Assembly: GCA_947650365.1 (NCBI GenBank)
Contig: OX393552.1
Location: 22,913,981-22,977,980 of the forward strand
DNA length: 64,000 bases
DNA from: Chamaelirium japonicum
Lineage: Eukaryota; Streptophyta; Magnoliopsida; Liliales; Melanthiaceae
Direction of reading: 5' to 3'
In this document: one piece after another, positions 35,701 through 47,400 of the stretch
Layout: each line of letters opens with the position of its first letter
Position numbering within the stretch: position 1 is the stretch's first letter
The notes under the pieces: generated by a model
The model's input: the letters and a program-made list of their open reading frames with translations, nothing else
What the model was told of the DNA's origin: nothing
The model's database searches: none
Program-made: the position numbers and the translations under genes

Positions 35701-36300
35701 AAAGTATTGAGTCTATTGACTTATGTTCAAAATTTATATGTCAATCGGTGGCGAAGGATTTGTTGTTGGAATGGGGACCAGAGATGGAGTTTATAGTATG
35801 GACGGATGGATCATTTTCGGGACAAGATGAGGTCGCGAGCGGAGCATGGGTGTTGGATACTAAGGAGAGGGTGGTATGTGCTGCATCTTCATTATGCTGT
35901 CAGGTGGTGAATTCCCTACATGCAGGATTGTGGGTTTTGAAATGAGCATTTGTTGAGCTCCGACGTAGACATTGTGGGAGAGTGGCAGTTCTGACAGACG
36001 CATCGAGGGCGAGGGACGCTTTAGTGCTGGGTAAAGGGTGTTCGAAGAACTTGTGCCCTACTATTCGGGATTGTCTGATCGAATGGGATCAGCTTCAGGA
36101 TTTGATGGTCAGATGGGTTCCGAGATTAGCTAACAAGGCGATGCACTGGCTAGCGATGGAGGCTCGAGTTTTGGGTCACAAAGGTTACTAGGAGACTGTG
36201 GTTCCTGATATAGTATCTGCCCGGGTATGGCAGGATTTCTAGTTTATTATGTAATGACCACATCGGAATTATAAAAAATTAAAAAAATACTAAAAATTAA
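35700..36300 (+). mobile_element. LINE RNase H tail, 5'-truncated
   Basis: Encodes a decayed RNase H-like domain: EFIVWTDGSFSG, ASGAWVLDTKE, then VLTDASRARDAL, and the end block VRWVPRLANKAMHWLAMEA. It ends near an A-rich tail (about 36270-36310). The likely source is the C-terminal RNase H of an L1-type LINE, on the plus strand. Confidence 0.65.
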
Positions 36301-36435
36301 AAGAACAAGCCGGTGGCAAACAATGGAAACACCGAGGAGGTGAGGGAAACCTTTAAAGAAGAAGAGTTTGCATTTTATGATCTTCACTAATACTAATCGT
36401 GTACAATGCACGGATGGCTATGATGTCTCTAGATG

Positions 36436-36933
36436 TAATGTTTTAAAAAGTCCTATCCACTAATCGGGCGGTGGAGGACCTTTTAGCGTCTAGACGTTTT
36501 GATTTTTTTAAATTATTTTGATATTATATTTAATATATTTTTAAAAAAATACTATAAATTCAAGATTATCCTAACCATTATTTTAAAGATCAAGTATCAT
36601 TTACGTAACAATAAACTCAAGATTAATAAAAACACAAGTAAGCATAATATTATGTGATAATATCATAATATCCATGATTTTAGTACAATCCAAATCATAA
36701 ATTCAAGATTACTAACAATAGAATGACATCATACACATTCTGGCACCTAGGCATGCCTGGGTCCGTATAGGCGGCCACTTGGACCGGCCTTGGCCCACCT
36801 AGGCCCGTCTAGGTGGTCACCAAGCCCCGCCTAGCGACCTGGGCCTCTTTTCTGCACCACCTAGGGGTTAGGTTGGACGGTGAGGGACCTTCTAGCGTCT
36901 AGGCGATCGCCTAAATAGTTTTTTAGAACACTG
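36436..36933. mobile_element. hAT-type MITE
   Basis: 498 bases, with ends TAATGTTTTAAAAAG and, in complement, CAGTGTTCTAAAAAA. Flanking 8-base duplication TCTAGATG (36428-36435) and GCTAGATG (36934-36941), seven of eight matching, as expected for hAT. It carries the CTAGGC/GCCTAG-rich subterminal sequence seen in this common plant MITE type. Non-coding. Confidence 0.75.
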
Positions 36934-37014
36934 GCTAGATGCATGGAATCCCGCTCCCTATTATGCCAGTAAGACGTGGCTACATATGCCTTAGCTTTAT
37001 AAGTATTTATGGAT

Positions 37015-37216
37015 GAGAAATGCTATTCAGCTCGAAGGTTTTTCTGATTTCACTTAGCCCGATTGGCGTGGCCATGTACGAGTGGTGATTGAATCTCACT
37101 AGCGATATTTAAAAAGTCACAAGTGACATTCTGTTCTCTAACACCACCATTGGTACACGTCCACATCAATCGGGCTGAGCAGATCAGGAAAACCTTCGGG
37201 CTGAATAGCATTTCTC
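37015..37216. mobile_element. Mutator-type MITE
   Basis: 202 bases with terminal inverted repeats of about 33 bases (GAGAAATGCTATTCAGC and its complement). Flanks are TTTATGGAT (37006-37014) and TTGATGGAT (37217-37225), a 9-base duplication with one mismatch. Non-coding. Confidence 0.75.
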
Positions 37217-37225
37217 TTGATGGAT

Positions 37226-37989
37226 AGAGTCTTGATTGTGTTAGTTTTTTATTTGTGGTTCCTGCAAGACTTCCATTCTCAAATTTTAGTTTCTATGAGA
37301 CCTGGCAGAAGGTGAGGCAAGAGAAAAGGCCAAACTTTGGTGAAGCCTTTTTTGGTTTATTGACCATCTTTGACTTTCTCTATCACCTACAGATTGTGGA
37401 TGGAAAGCCAGCCAATGGGGGTGATGAGAGAGGCAAGGATGGGGCAACCGGGAAGCCGACGACAGAGAGGCCTGTGGAATCGGCGGCGGCTGCGGTTTTG
37501 TGGACAGAAGTCATCCGATGAGAATGGTGTGGCTGGGCGCTTCTCGAGCTGAAGCCAATCGATGTAAATCAGAGAAAGGGTTAGGCAGCCCTCGACCAGT
37601 ATATTAATAAATAATCAATTTATAATTCGATTACAAAGATTCTGAGTTTCATCGGTAAAAGACTCGGCCCGAGGGATGATCCAAATATCGAAGTTCGTCT
37701 TCTATTTCGGTAGTTCAATGCAAACTCATCTGGATCGAATTGTCGTGCATGTTATATCGGTCGAGTTTGAATGGCAAAGGTTCATGATTGGGGCTACTCT
37801 TGACCCAAACCAGAGTCCCATCTATTTTAGGTGCCTAGGACCTAAAACCTTGTACTTGTAAATTTGTAATAGAACTAGATTCAATCAAGGACCAATGGCT
37901 TAGGGTTATGAATGACAAAACACATGCCATGTTATGTAATTTCTTTTAAAATATTTGTTAGTAGAATGATATTCGTCATCCAAGTTTTT
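37226..37989. other. Intergenic, no gene recognised
   Basis: Open frames up to about 88 codons have no recognisable domain. No terminal repeats were seen. Confidence 0.3.
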
Positions 37990-38520
37990 GTTGGGGAAAC
38001 AAAGGTTTGACCATCTAGATCCGATGCACCGGGTCTTTCCGAAAGCGCCGTGCTTCGGATCGAGGATCATAATCCTATCATGTCCAAAACCAGAGAATAT
38101 AAAGCACCCATACACAACAGTACGAACAGCAGAAATACTGGCGATCAAGATTTTGGATTATCATTCATCAAGAGAATTCACAAGCAGTGGTTCACCGTCT
38201 ATCGGAACCTCGCAAACCCTTCTCGCTGCTTCCCTCTCAGAACACTACACAGCTACAGAGTAAAGAGTAACCACGCTCAAGAGATACAGACAAATATTGG
38301 AGGATCCTGAGAGATGAAAGTGTCTATCAAACTAGTAGTCGATAGACGCGCCGAGAAACAAGGACATGAATTGAAGAAGACCGATGAGAGATCCGAAGAT
38401 AAACCCTCTGTTCCTTCTCCTTCTCCGCACACAGGGCTCCCGAGTAAACCTAACAAGCACCGAGGTGAATCCTGAAGACGGTATGCCCTTGGGTCTGATT
38501 ATAAGGAAGTTTGACAAATT
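37990..38520 (-). mobile_element. Diverged LTR fragment related to family C
   Basis: Starts TGTTGGGGAAAC and follows the family-C LTR through the phrases GATTATCA, CAGTGGTTCACCGTCTATCGGAACC and CTCAAGAGAT, with much divergence. There is no partner LTR or interior, so it is a solo or truncated fossil LTR. The right border is uncertain. Confidence 0.5.
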
Positions 38521-38995
38521 TTTTCTAGCTAGTTGTTAACCTAATGTTAACTCAGTTCAAAGTTTGGTTTTAACCTGACCAAAGCAACTTGGCAAAAAGG
38601 GAGCATGCCAAATGCCAAGAAGCATAAAGACCGGTTGGCAGATGGAGAGACTCATCTTGTTGGTTATCTGATTCAAGCTCATGCAACCGAGAAGTAACAT
38701 AAGTTCCTTCGCGAAAAATTGACTTCCATTTCTCTCATGAATAGGATCTTTTGCTACAAGTGTGAGAGGCCAGATCGATAATATGGTTGATTGCACATCA
38801 AATCTTTACTTTTAGGACTTGTTTGGTTGCTGTGTTTTTGGTCTGTGATTTAGAAAACATATGTACAAACAAATTAAAGTAGTTTGACTAATGGGGTATG
38901 GTTTGTACAAAAAGATGCACACAATGCTAAACTTGTACAACTTCTGCATATAAAACCATGCTAATAAGATTTCATCTAAACCCATGAAACTTTAA
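38521..38995. other. Intergenic, no gene recognised
   Basis: An open frame on the minus strand (38557-38796) has no recognisable domain. Nothing else seen. Confidence 0.3.
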
Positions 38996-39475
38996 GAGCA
39001 TGTACAGCAGCCTCCTCAAAATGGGCCTCCTCAAAAGTTGAGTTGAGGAGGAAATGTATGCCACGTCATTTTTTAGGAGAGGAAGTAAATGGCAGTCTCC
39101 AACGGTCTCGTCAAAAGCTGAGTAGATGGCAGCCTCCAGCAGTCTACTCAAAATCGATCAATTTTGGGACAATGACAATCGAATTCATTTGGACCACACA
39201 ATCAGCATCGTACGGTTGTGATTTAAAGGGCAAGGCCCAACAATGACAATCGAATACATTTGGACCACACGATCGGCACCGTACGGCTGCAATTTACAAA
39301 GACAAAGACACTCATGTGCACAATATAACATTTAGGATGAATTCTCCTCACCAACATTGAGGAGGAGGTTGAGGAGTTTGAGTAGGGGCCACCGGGTTCG
39401 CTGGAAGGGTTTTTTTAGGGATTCTCCTCAATAGTGGTGGGACCGATTCATTTGAGGAGGTCGTTGTACATGCTC
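38996..39475. mobile_element. Tourist-like MITE (PIF/Harbinger type)
   Basis: 480 bases; terminal inverted repeats GAGCATGTACAGCAGCCTCC and a near-exact complement at the right; 3-base duplication TAA (38993-38995 and 39476-39478). Inside, a unit of about 70 bases beginning ATGACAATCGAAT occurs twice in tandem (39172-39310). Non-coding. Confidence 0.8.
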
Positions 39476-39478
39476 TAA

Positions 39479-40072
39479 TTACACATGTTACGTCTGCAAA
39501 CAGATGCATGCACAACCAAACAACCGCTTAAAGCGTGAAAAATGGAGTTACTCTTCTAGGGTTCCTCCTTTCTCTCGGTTCACTCAGTCGGGGCCCACCA
39601 CGAACCACGATCACGCAATGGCAGGCACTTCGATGATAAGTGTATCACACTCATCCCCAATGATGCCTCCATCGGACGGCCGTGAGACCGAGGACAAAAA
39701 CATATGTATGAGTTTGCCATTGTAGTAAAATGGCTTATTACTGATGTCCATAATCCATGGAACTAGACATGAATGAGAAAGGAATGGGGACCATTTGATT
39801 GATCCCCACTCCTTCCAAGCTTTTATTGAGGAGCACATGCAAAGAAATCGACAACTGGACAGCTGTGATGCCATTGTGAGAGACCAAACCCTAAAGAAGG
39901 ATTTCAAAAAAAAAAAAAAAAACCTAAAGAAGGATGTCCACAATTCCCTCACAGAGGAGAAAGAGCATCAAGCAGTTTGCAGGTTGATATGCAGCCTTAA
40001 TCTGATAGCAGGGAAATAGGATTCCCCTCAAAGCAAACAGTGTTTTACAGTAAGATCAATAGCTATGTATTA
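39479..40072. other. Intergenic, no gene recognised
   Basis: Short open frames only. An A homopolymer of about 18 lies near 39905. Confidence 0.3.
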
Positions 40073-40487
40073 TTTGGGACAAATTACACAGACCCCCCTA
40101 TAGTTTGGTCAATTGGTAACTCTCACCCCTTCATGTTTAAAACCCAACAAACACCCTCCGGCTGAGTGAGAGCAGCTTCGATGGGGAGGCCTTACCGTAT
40201 AGCAATATGGGGATGCCTGTCACGGCGTGCCACATTGAGCATTGCGGCAGCCCCCCACAAGACAATGGTCAGGGACCTACAGTATGGCACAACGTGATCG
40301 GTATCAGCTGTAGGGCCTCCTCGTTCATGTTTTTTTTCCCTGGTGAGGTGAGGGGGGTTGTGACTCGTGAGGGTTTGAAAGAGATGTTTTTCAAACTATA
40401 GAGGGGCATTTCTAGGGTTTTAAACATAAGGGGGGTGAAAATGATAATCGGTCGAAATACATGGGGTCTATGTGTAATTTTATCCTA
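40073..40487. mobile_element. MITE with ACAAATTACACAGACCCC-type ends
   Basis: About 415 bases with inverted ends over 60 or more bases (left GGGACAAATTACACAGACCC, right the complement of GGATAAAATTACACATAGAC). Flanks TATGTATTA and TATGTTCTT agree at six or seven of nine bases, suggesting a decayed Mutator-type duplication. Non-coding. Confidence 0.6.
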
Positions 40488-41262
40488 TGTTCTTACATGG
40501 GACTGCAGTTGACAGCACCAAGCTAACCCACATAGAGCAACTCATGAAGCACCTTTTTGCCTTCCACACATAAGTTTGAGCAGCACAGTGGTGATAGAAA
40601 ATCATTGAAAGGGTTTCTTTAAATTGCCATGCCAAGTTGCATGCAAAGGCAATGAAATAACGGGATGTTCCGCAAAATATCATGAAATATCTCATTTTTT
40701 CAGCATATCGAAACAAAATAGGCGAGCCAAAAATTTCAGTTCCGTAACCCAAGGTTTATCAAGGAATGAAAATTCAAGATATTTCGCAAAATTTGGTGAA
40801 ATCTCATCTTTTTAGGATACTAAAAAGAAGCATATACAAATATATACCGAAATACATCAAAATTCTCATTTTGTACAGCTATCCCAAAACCTCCACAAAA
40901 TTTCACCAAAATATCTTGGTTTTTCAAGATTTCATACGCATCCAAAATTCAAAATAAGATTCCCTAATAATCTGATATTTCACAAATTATCAGGCGAAAT
41001 ATCTTTTTTTTTTTTTTTCATGATTCGGAGATAGTCGAAATTATAAATTCCATTCCTTGGTTGCATGTGAATCGAATTCATTCTAATTCCCAGCTCAAAC
41101 TATCCCAAAATTAAAAGGGAAACAAAGAATGCTTTAGGGAAAATAAAGGGCTGATCGAAACCTCATATATATAGAGAGAGAGACCATCAAGATAAGCTCA
41201 CAAGAGTTGGGTAACTTGGGGATTACAGTCTAATATTTACCTTTTGACACCACCACCTACCC
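40488..41262. other. AT-rich intergenic and GATA gene 3' flank
   Basis: No gene recognised from 40488 to about 41100. The last 100-150 bases are likely the 3' UTR of the GATA gene on the minus strand, with no clear poly(A) signal identified. Confidence 0.35.
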
Positions 41263-42504
41263 TCATTTGGAATGTGAGGGAAGGAGAGACATCCTCATCT
41301 CCATGACCTTCTTGTGTGAGTTGGAGTGCTTGTAGCTCACAAAAGTTGGGCTCTTAGCTGGCCTGTACTCTGGGAGCAACCTGCCTGACTTGAACCTCAC
41401 CCCACATGCATTGCACAGGGTCTTGGGCCCCAGTGGGCCTCCCCTCCACTGTGGGGTCCTGTGTGACTGGCAGTGGGTGCACCTCCTGGGCAGCTGCTGC
41501 TGCCCCCCTTCCTTCTCCCCCACCCTCTCCTCGTCCTCCTCCTTCTCTTCTTTCTTGTCCTCGTGTTCCTTTTTGGGGAAGATGAGCTCACTGTCTGCAA
41601 GCCAATGGGTCTGGTGGAGCAGGGGTGGGTCTGGTGGGGCCACATGGAAGCCCTGGTGGTGGGTTCTTGAGTTGAGCTTCCTTCTCTTAGTTCTGGCCTT
41701 GGATGGGATTGTAGGTTCATGTGGGGAGGGTTGGACTGGATTTGGGGCTTGTGTTGGTGGGTTCAAGGTGGTGGTGATGGGTGGTGGGTGGTGGTGGTGA
41801 GAGGTGGTGGGGTATAAGATTGGGGCGGCAGAGAGGCAGTCCTCCACAAACATGGACAGCCATTGCAGGCTCATATCATCACCTCCTTCCTGCATGCAAA
41901 GATAGGAAAAGGGTCTCTCTGAGATAATACGTCGAACACCTCTGGGCTGTGAACAGGGCCCCCTCTGATGAGTTCCCTTACTCAGGTAACTAATGGGTGC
42001 AAAAAAAAATTTAGGGAAAATAAAACAAACCCAATTGAGTACTAAAGTTGGAAGTATTTCAAAGTCTCAGAGCATTCCAAACTCAAAAAAAAAAAAAAAG
42101 GCTCATATGCGCATTCCAGTAACAAGAACATTGAGAAGAAGAAAAAACCTTAGAAGGGGAGCATAAACTCGAACACAAGGCATGCAAGAAAGCAAGAAGA
42201 AGAGAGAGATTGTCAACAGATAGTAAGGGCAATAAAATCCCATAAAAAACACCCAGAGAACCCATTAAGACCAAATCAAAATCCTCCCCAAAAAAAAAAA
42301 AAAATTGCGTAGAACGAAGAAGCCAGTCCTGAGATGAACACGGTTCCAACTTTTACAAATTTGGGAAAAGAACTATACCTCAATCTCTCCGGTGAGGAAC
42401 CCACCCTGGATGGAAGAGCTCGCCATCGAAGGAACCGTCGTCTCCGGCTGCCGACCCGCCGTCAAATGGCCGCCTGAAACCGGCCCATTTGGATAGACAT
42501 CCAT
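41263..42504 (-). CDS. GATA-type zinc-finger transcription factor, two exons
   Basis: Exon 1 is 42379-42504 (ATG to GAG, 42 codons) and exon 2 is 41263-41889; the 489-base intron runs GTATAG to GCATGCAG and the join is in phase, giving 250 residues. The GATA finger C-X2-C-X18-C-X2-C (CTHC to CNAC) is at about residues 179-204, followed by the basic tail [16 protein letters not shown] and an SNSHKKV motif typical of plant subfamily I. A basic KARTKRRK run at about 106-113 could be a nuclear signal. A His/Pro-rich and an acidic Lys/Glu stretch lie before the finger. These nuclear proteins bind WGATAR sites and act in light and growth control. No defects seen. The start is the first ATG after the TATA box and leader. 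Confidence 0.9.
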
Positions 42505-42529
42505 TGCCAAGCAAACCCAATTCACAGAC

Positions 42530-42566
<37 letters not shown>

Positions 42567-42660
42567 CAACTGCCTCTGCGTCACTCCAGCGCCTTTTAAT
42601 TTCGCGTTTTTTTGTCGGTAGAGAGAGAGCCCACTCTTCCCCCCCCCACCCTTTATAAGC
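42505..42660 (-). promoter_or_regulatory. TATA box and GA-rich leader of the GATA gene
   Basis: On the minus strand GCTTATAAAG (42651-42660) lies about 150 bases before the start codon, with a GA repeat (42531-42562) in the predicted leader. A further CT/GA-rich block on the upstream side spans 42669-42744. GA/CT-rich leaders are common in plant genes. Confidence 0.6.
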
Positions 42661-42667
42661 AGACCAA

Positions 42668-42668
<1 letters not shown>

Positions 42669-42700
<32 letters not shown>

Positions 42701-42710
42701 TTCTCTCTCT

Positions 42711-42744
<34 letters not shown>
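42669..42744. repeat. (CT)n-rich block
   Basis: Interrupted CT repeats just upstream of the GATA gene TATA box. Confidence 0.9.
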
Positions 42745-42751
<7 letters not shown>

Positions 42752-42882
42752 CAAAATTTGAAAGCTTCACCGTCTGTTTTTCTACCGCGAGGCTTTCTAC
42801 CCACTGTGGGCCCACGCGACCCAGATGAAGTCCTGACCATCGGATCAGTAATACCCCCCTAACCCCTCGTCACCCACCCATT

Positions 42883-43069
42883 GAGTCCGAATCTTCTACG
42901 GTTCCGGTAATCTACAGTCGGAAACGGTAGCCGACCGATGCGAGCCACGTGGCACACGTGAAAACACATTCCGCCACAACGGCTGCGATGGCATTCGTGC
43001 CACGTGGCGCGCATCGGCCTGCTACCGTTTCCATCTGCAGATTGTCGGAACCGTAGAAGATTCCGACTC
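42883..43069. mobile_element. Fold-back element with paired G-boxes
   Basis: 187 bases whose outer 75 or so bases on each side are near-complements (GAGTCCGAATCTTCTACGG against its complement at the right). Each arm holds GCCACGTGGC, an extended G-box. No target duplication was found. It lies about 380 bases upstream of the GATA start codon, so the two G-boxes could reach its promoter. Confidence 0.65.
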
Positions 43070-43908
43070 CGCGTGCCAGCGCTCACCCTAAATTTAAACC
43101 GGTGGCGGGGGCCCACCGCCAGCAACGGCTGCTATTACTCCGTTCCAAACGCGCGGCCCCGGCTTTCAAAGTGACCGACAACTGGACGTGCTCCAGTGCC
43201 CAAAATCTCTCAGTAGGAAGGGAACAAAGAGGGGAGGTGCAGCTCCCTCTTTGGCCTTTCTTGCTCTAAACCTCCACGCTATGGGGGGGGCTGGCTGATT
43301 CCCCTTTTTCCATGCCTGGCCCCTCAGATTCAAAACAACATCACCTCTCGATCATCGGCGCCGAAAACCTAACCAAGACGACTCGGCAAAAGAGGGCTCG
43401 CCGGAGAACCTGAACGGCGAATTTGGTCCACCAGACGGCCTATCGGGTTGGTCGTGCGGGTTACGCACGTGAAGCGTCCATCTCCGCCCCATAGATTAGG
43501 AAAAGAGCCTAGACGAAGACGGTAGAAGACAGTTCGATACAGGGAATTGCATTCAGTCTCTGCAAAACATTGCAAGCAAACGAAACGAATCGAAACTAGC
43601 ATTGACTACGGTGGATAAATCATTATGTAACGCGAATTTGACATGAATCCACACCAACGGAAATAAAAGTCGTTCGGTCGGGAGTTTCAATCCCCAAGCT
43701 GATCATATATGTATATTCAACACCAAGCATGGGGTGTATATTCAATCATGATGAAGTACAATGTAAATGTACGAGACTTACAATGGCGGTAGAGTGTGAG
43801 GTGCTTTGGAGGGCATGTGCGCGCCCTTATCGAGTGAAAAATTAGGTATACACACAATTCTTCCGTAACGAAAATGTTGGAGCAGCTGAGAAGCACTGGT
43901 TATCGGGG
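43070..43908. other. Region between the GATA gene and the HNH gene 3' end
   Basis: GC-rich sequence near 43100-43600 has no recognised coding region. The part near 43750-43908 is the probable 3' UTR of the HNH gene on the minus strand. Open frames of 77 codons or less show no domain. Confidence 0.35.
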
Positions 43909-44396
43909 CTACGGGGTTGGCTTCGATAGGTACTGGAGCCACTCTTCGGGCACCCCTTTCCTCATCTTCAGCATCTTGACAGCCGTTGTTGTCAAGGGTA
44001 TGGTGAGTACATCGTAGTCTTTAGGGATCTGCAGCAGAAATCGAGATAACAGCTTGCTCCTAATCAGTGAGAAGATCAAAATGGGAGTTTGATAAGCACC
44101 AATGCTATTAAATAGTTAGCAAAGACCTTGGGGATCTTAATCAGCTTCATGTTTACTTCCTCTAGAGTCTTCTGACCTTTCCTTGTGTTGCATCTTGCAC
44201 ATGCTGTTACCTAAGTTTTTTTAAAAAAAGAGAAAAAGTGCTGAAGACGGAGTAAATTAACACAAAGCATAGGATAGTAATATTTTCTAAACAACATGAT
44301 CTACACTCTTTAGTTTTTACTAGCTCGCGATGTAAATGTGTTGTCAATGTAATTTTGAGCTTTTCATTTATTATTATTATTTTTTTTTGGGGGGGG

Positions 44397-44428
<32 letters not shown>

Positions 44429-47400
44429 TAGTGAGAGGACCCGAACAAGAGATCGGTTTTAGCTAAAAGACAAACAACACTGTGGACGAAAATACCCATT
44501 ACTTCACTTCAAATTTTCATTTCATGCCATTCCTTTTTAAAACTAAACCGAACCCTAAACATGATGATCTAATAGGTCATTGTTGAACCCTCAACCCTAG
44601 ACCTAGAAATTCTAAACCCTAAGATCTATAGGCCATGGGATGAACCCTAGACCTAGAAATCCTAAACCTAACCCCTCCGCCCCACGTGGCTTCTTGTCTT
44701 CGTTGCTCGCGCCCGCCACTGCTGCTCGAGATCGCGCTCGTGCTAGCCTCACCACCACTGCTCGCGCTCGTGCCCGCCTCCCCATTGTTGTTCAAGAGAC
44801 AGAGGGGAGAAAGGAGAGGCCATGTGAGGGGGTTTTGGGGATTCGGTGAAAATTTTGATCCTTTACCCCGAATCGATCCTTGGTCTAGGGAACTTACGCT
44901 AAACCCATCTTATGCCATCTCTTTTCACCGAACCGATCTTCTATCAGGGACCCTAGGCACATTACCCTCTTTTCTTTTCTGTTTTTGCAAGCACTTTGCT
45001 CGCAACACAAGGTTTTATTTGAGTACTGTTAGAGTATGTAAATCCTTTATTAGGCTCTTTAGTCTGCTTTGGGTATGCTTACCCTTTGGTGACCATATCC
45101 TTTTGTACAGATATATATAGGGCCATTGCCCTAATGAGTAAATTAAGCTTTACTCCCAAATTCCTGTTTTCCATTTTCCTTTTTTGGGTCTAACATGGTA
45201 TCAAAGCCCTAATGGGTCTCTGGTAAGAGCTTTCTTCAATCCAAATGGGTCTCCGGTAAGAGCTTTCTTCAATCCAAAGCCTCATCTGATAGAGCAGTGC
45301 CTTCATCACAGCAACCTGGATCAAGGCCCTAGTTCTTCATCTCAACAAGCATCGAAGCCTTCATCGCAATCTTGCATCGAAGTCTTCACGGCATCGTTGA
45401 AGTCGAAGATCCGGATCCAGATCTGTGCAGTGGAAGAGGTATTCTTACTTCTTCATCGGCTTCATCATCTACCTCTTCATCGACTTCTTCACCGGCTTCC
45501 GTCGGAGATGTAAAAGAAGAATCAGATCTTCGATTTTCACCGTAAATCTAGATCGATTTCTTCACCGGAGCTGAGGGAGTCAGTTGCGGTCGTCATCAGC
45601 TGATATCTGTATCGATTCTTCATCGGAGACGGATGCGCTGAGTGAAGACGGAGATCTGGATCTGTTTCTTCACTGGATTTCACCGAAGTTGAGGGGGATC
45701 TTGATCGGCTTCTTCACCGGAGACGGCGACGCTGAGTGATATGGATCGGCTTCTTCAACCCTATTTTTTTTTTAAGTGACTTCAGCGAACATCTCAACCA
45801 TTAATCTCACCAACGGTTAGATTTTAATCACTTAAAATCTTTTGCCAAGTCGGTTCACAGTCTGGTTCGGTTCAACACTTTACTGTGATCAGTTCACAGT
45901 CTGGTTTAGTTCGGCTTGGTTCAGGGGCTCAAGGTCGGTTCACAGCTTTTACTGTGAGCGGTTCACAGTTTGATTATTTCGGTTTGGCTTAGCAGTGCTG
46001 GTTTGGCTCAGCAGTGCTGGTTCAACAGCCTTTACTGTGAGCGGTTCACAGTTTGATTTCTTTCTTTTCGGTTTGGCTTAGCCGTACTGGTATCACAGTG
46101 CTCTGTTCATCAGTGTACCAGCGGACATAGATAACCACAGTTCAGTCAGCACCATTGGTTACAGGCTTCAGCAGTGCTGATATCAACAGTGATCTATTCA
46201 CAGTATAAGCAGATGTTCTGTGAGCAGATGTTCTAACAACAAGACACCCTTGAGACACCACTGTACAAGACAGTCTTGAGACACTCGAGACATCAGCTAT
46301 GGCCACCTCCTTGAAGCCCGACAAACTTCCTAAAATGGACGTTGTTCTTACTGGAACTTCAAACTTTCGATTGTGGGCATCCACATTGCGCATGCATCTC
46401 GGTGCTCACAAACTTTGGAAGTACGTGGATGGCACGAAGCCCGCTCCTACGATCTCTGATAACTCCTCCACCGCCAGTACGGCTCTAGACTCCGTCGAAT
46501 CTAAAGAATGGGATGATGTTGATGCCATCATTCGCTCGTACATTGGTGCCTCTCTTTCTCATGAACTCCGTGTAGAAGCTCTTCAGTTTCCCACCTCTCA
46601 GGGGATGTGGTGCTATCTTTCAAAGAAATTCATTCAGACTGGCGGTGCAAGGGCATTTCAACTTCGATGTGAGCTCAAGGGCATGACCCAAGGTTCTTGC
46701 ACCATTCGTGAGTTCTATGCTCGGATCTCTGCTATCTGGAGGGAACTTGAATCACTAGAGCCTGTCTATCCTCGGATGCAGTCTCCATCTGTCGACGCCA
46801 TCGTAATGAGCAATACGTCTTTGAATTCTTGATGGAACTTCGAGCAGAGTTTGAGCCCATTCGAGGTCAGTTATTACATCGAGATCCCTTGCCTAGCCTC
46901 AATGAGGCTTTATCTGAGCTAAGAGATATGCTTGGCCACTATTGTTGTACATCCCGTTCCAGCTTCGGACCCTGGCGCTCTTGCTACGCAGACCTCTTTC
47001 ACACCTCGTGCTCCCATAGGTGACAGTCGGTTTACCGGAGATCACCGCCCCACTGGTGAGAGGCGATCTACTGGCAAACTTTGATGTGTGTACTGCAAGA
47101 AAGAAGGCCACATAAAAGATACTTGCTATAAGCGTCTCAGGAAGCTCAGTCAAATGCCACAGACTATGTCCCAGACTACAGCTCCGACCACATCGACATC
47201 TGATCTCTCTCAGCTTGCAGCTCAGGTTCAACAGCTTCAGCATGCCCTCACCCTCCAGCAGGGCTCTTTAACTACTCGTACTGCCTCCGCTGCATGGATT
47301 CTGGACTCGGGTGCCTCCCATCACTTGACTTCTGACACTTCCGCTCTCACTGCACGTGGTCGCGTTCCTCCTGAGCTCCAGCTTCGCACTGCTGATGGTT

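Noticed and set aside
36396-36416. CGTGTACAATGCACGG as a reversed Helitron hairpin
   Set aside because: The stem is weak and no partner end was found.
37255-37521. 88-codon frame that resembles a small plant protein
   Set aside because: No domain or splice structure recognised; composition suggests chance.
41390-41800. 136-codon plus-strand frame
   Set aside because: Antisense to the GATA factor exon 2.
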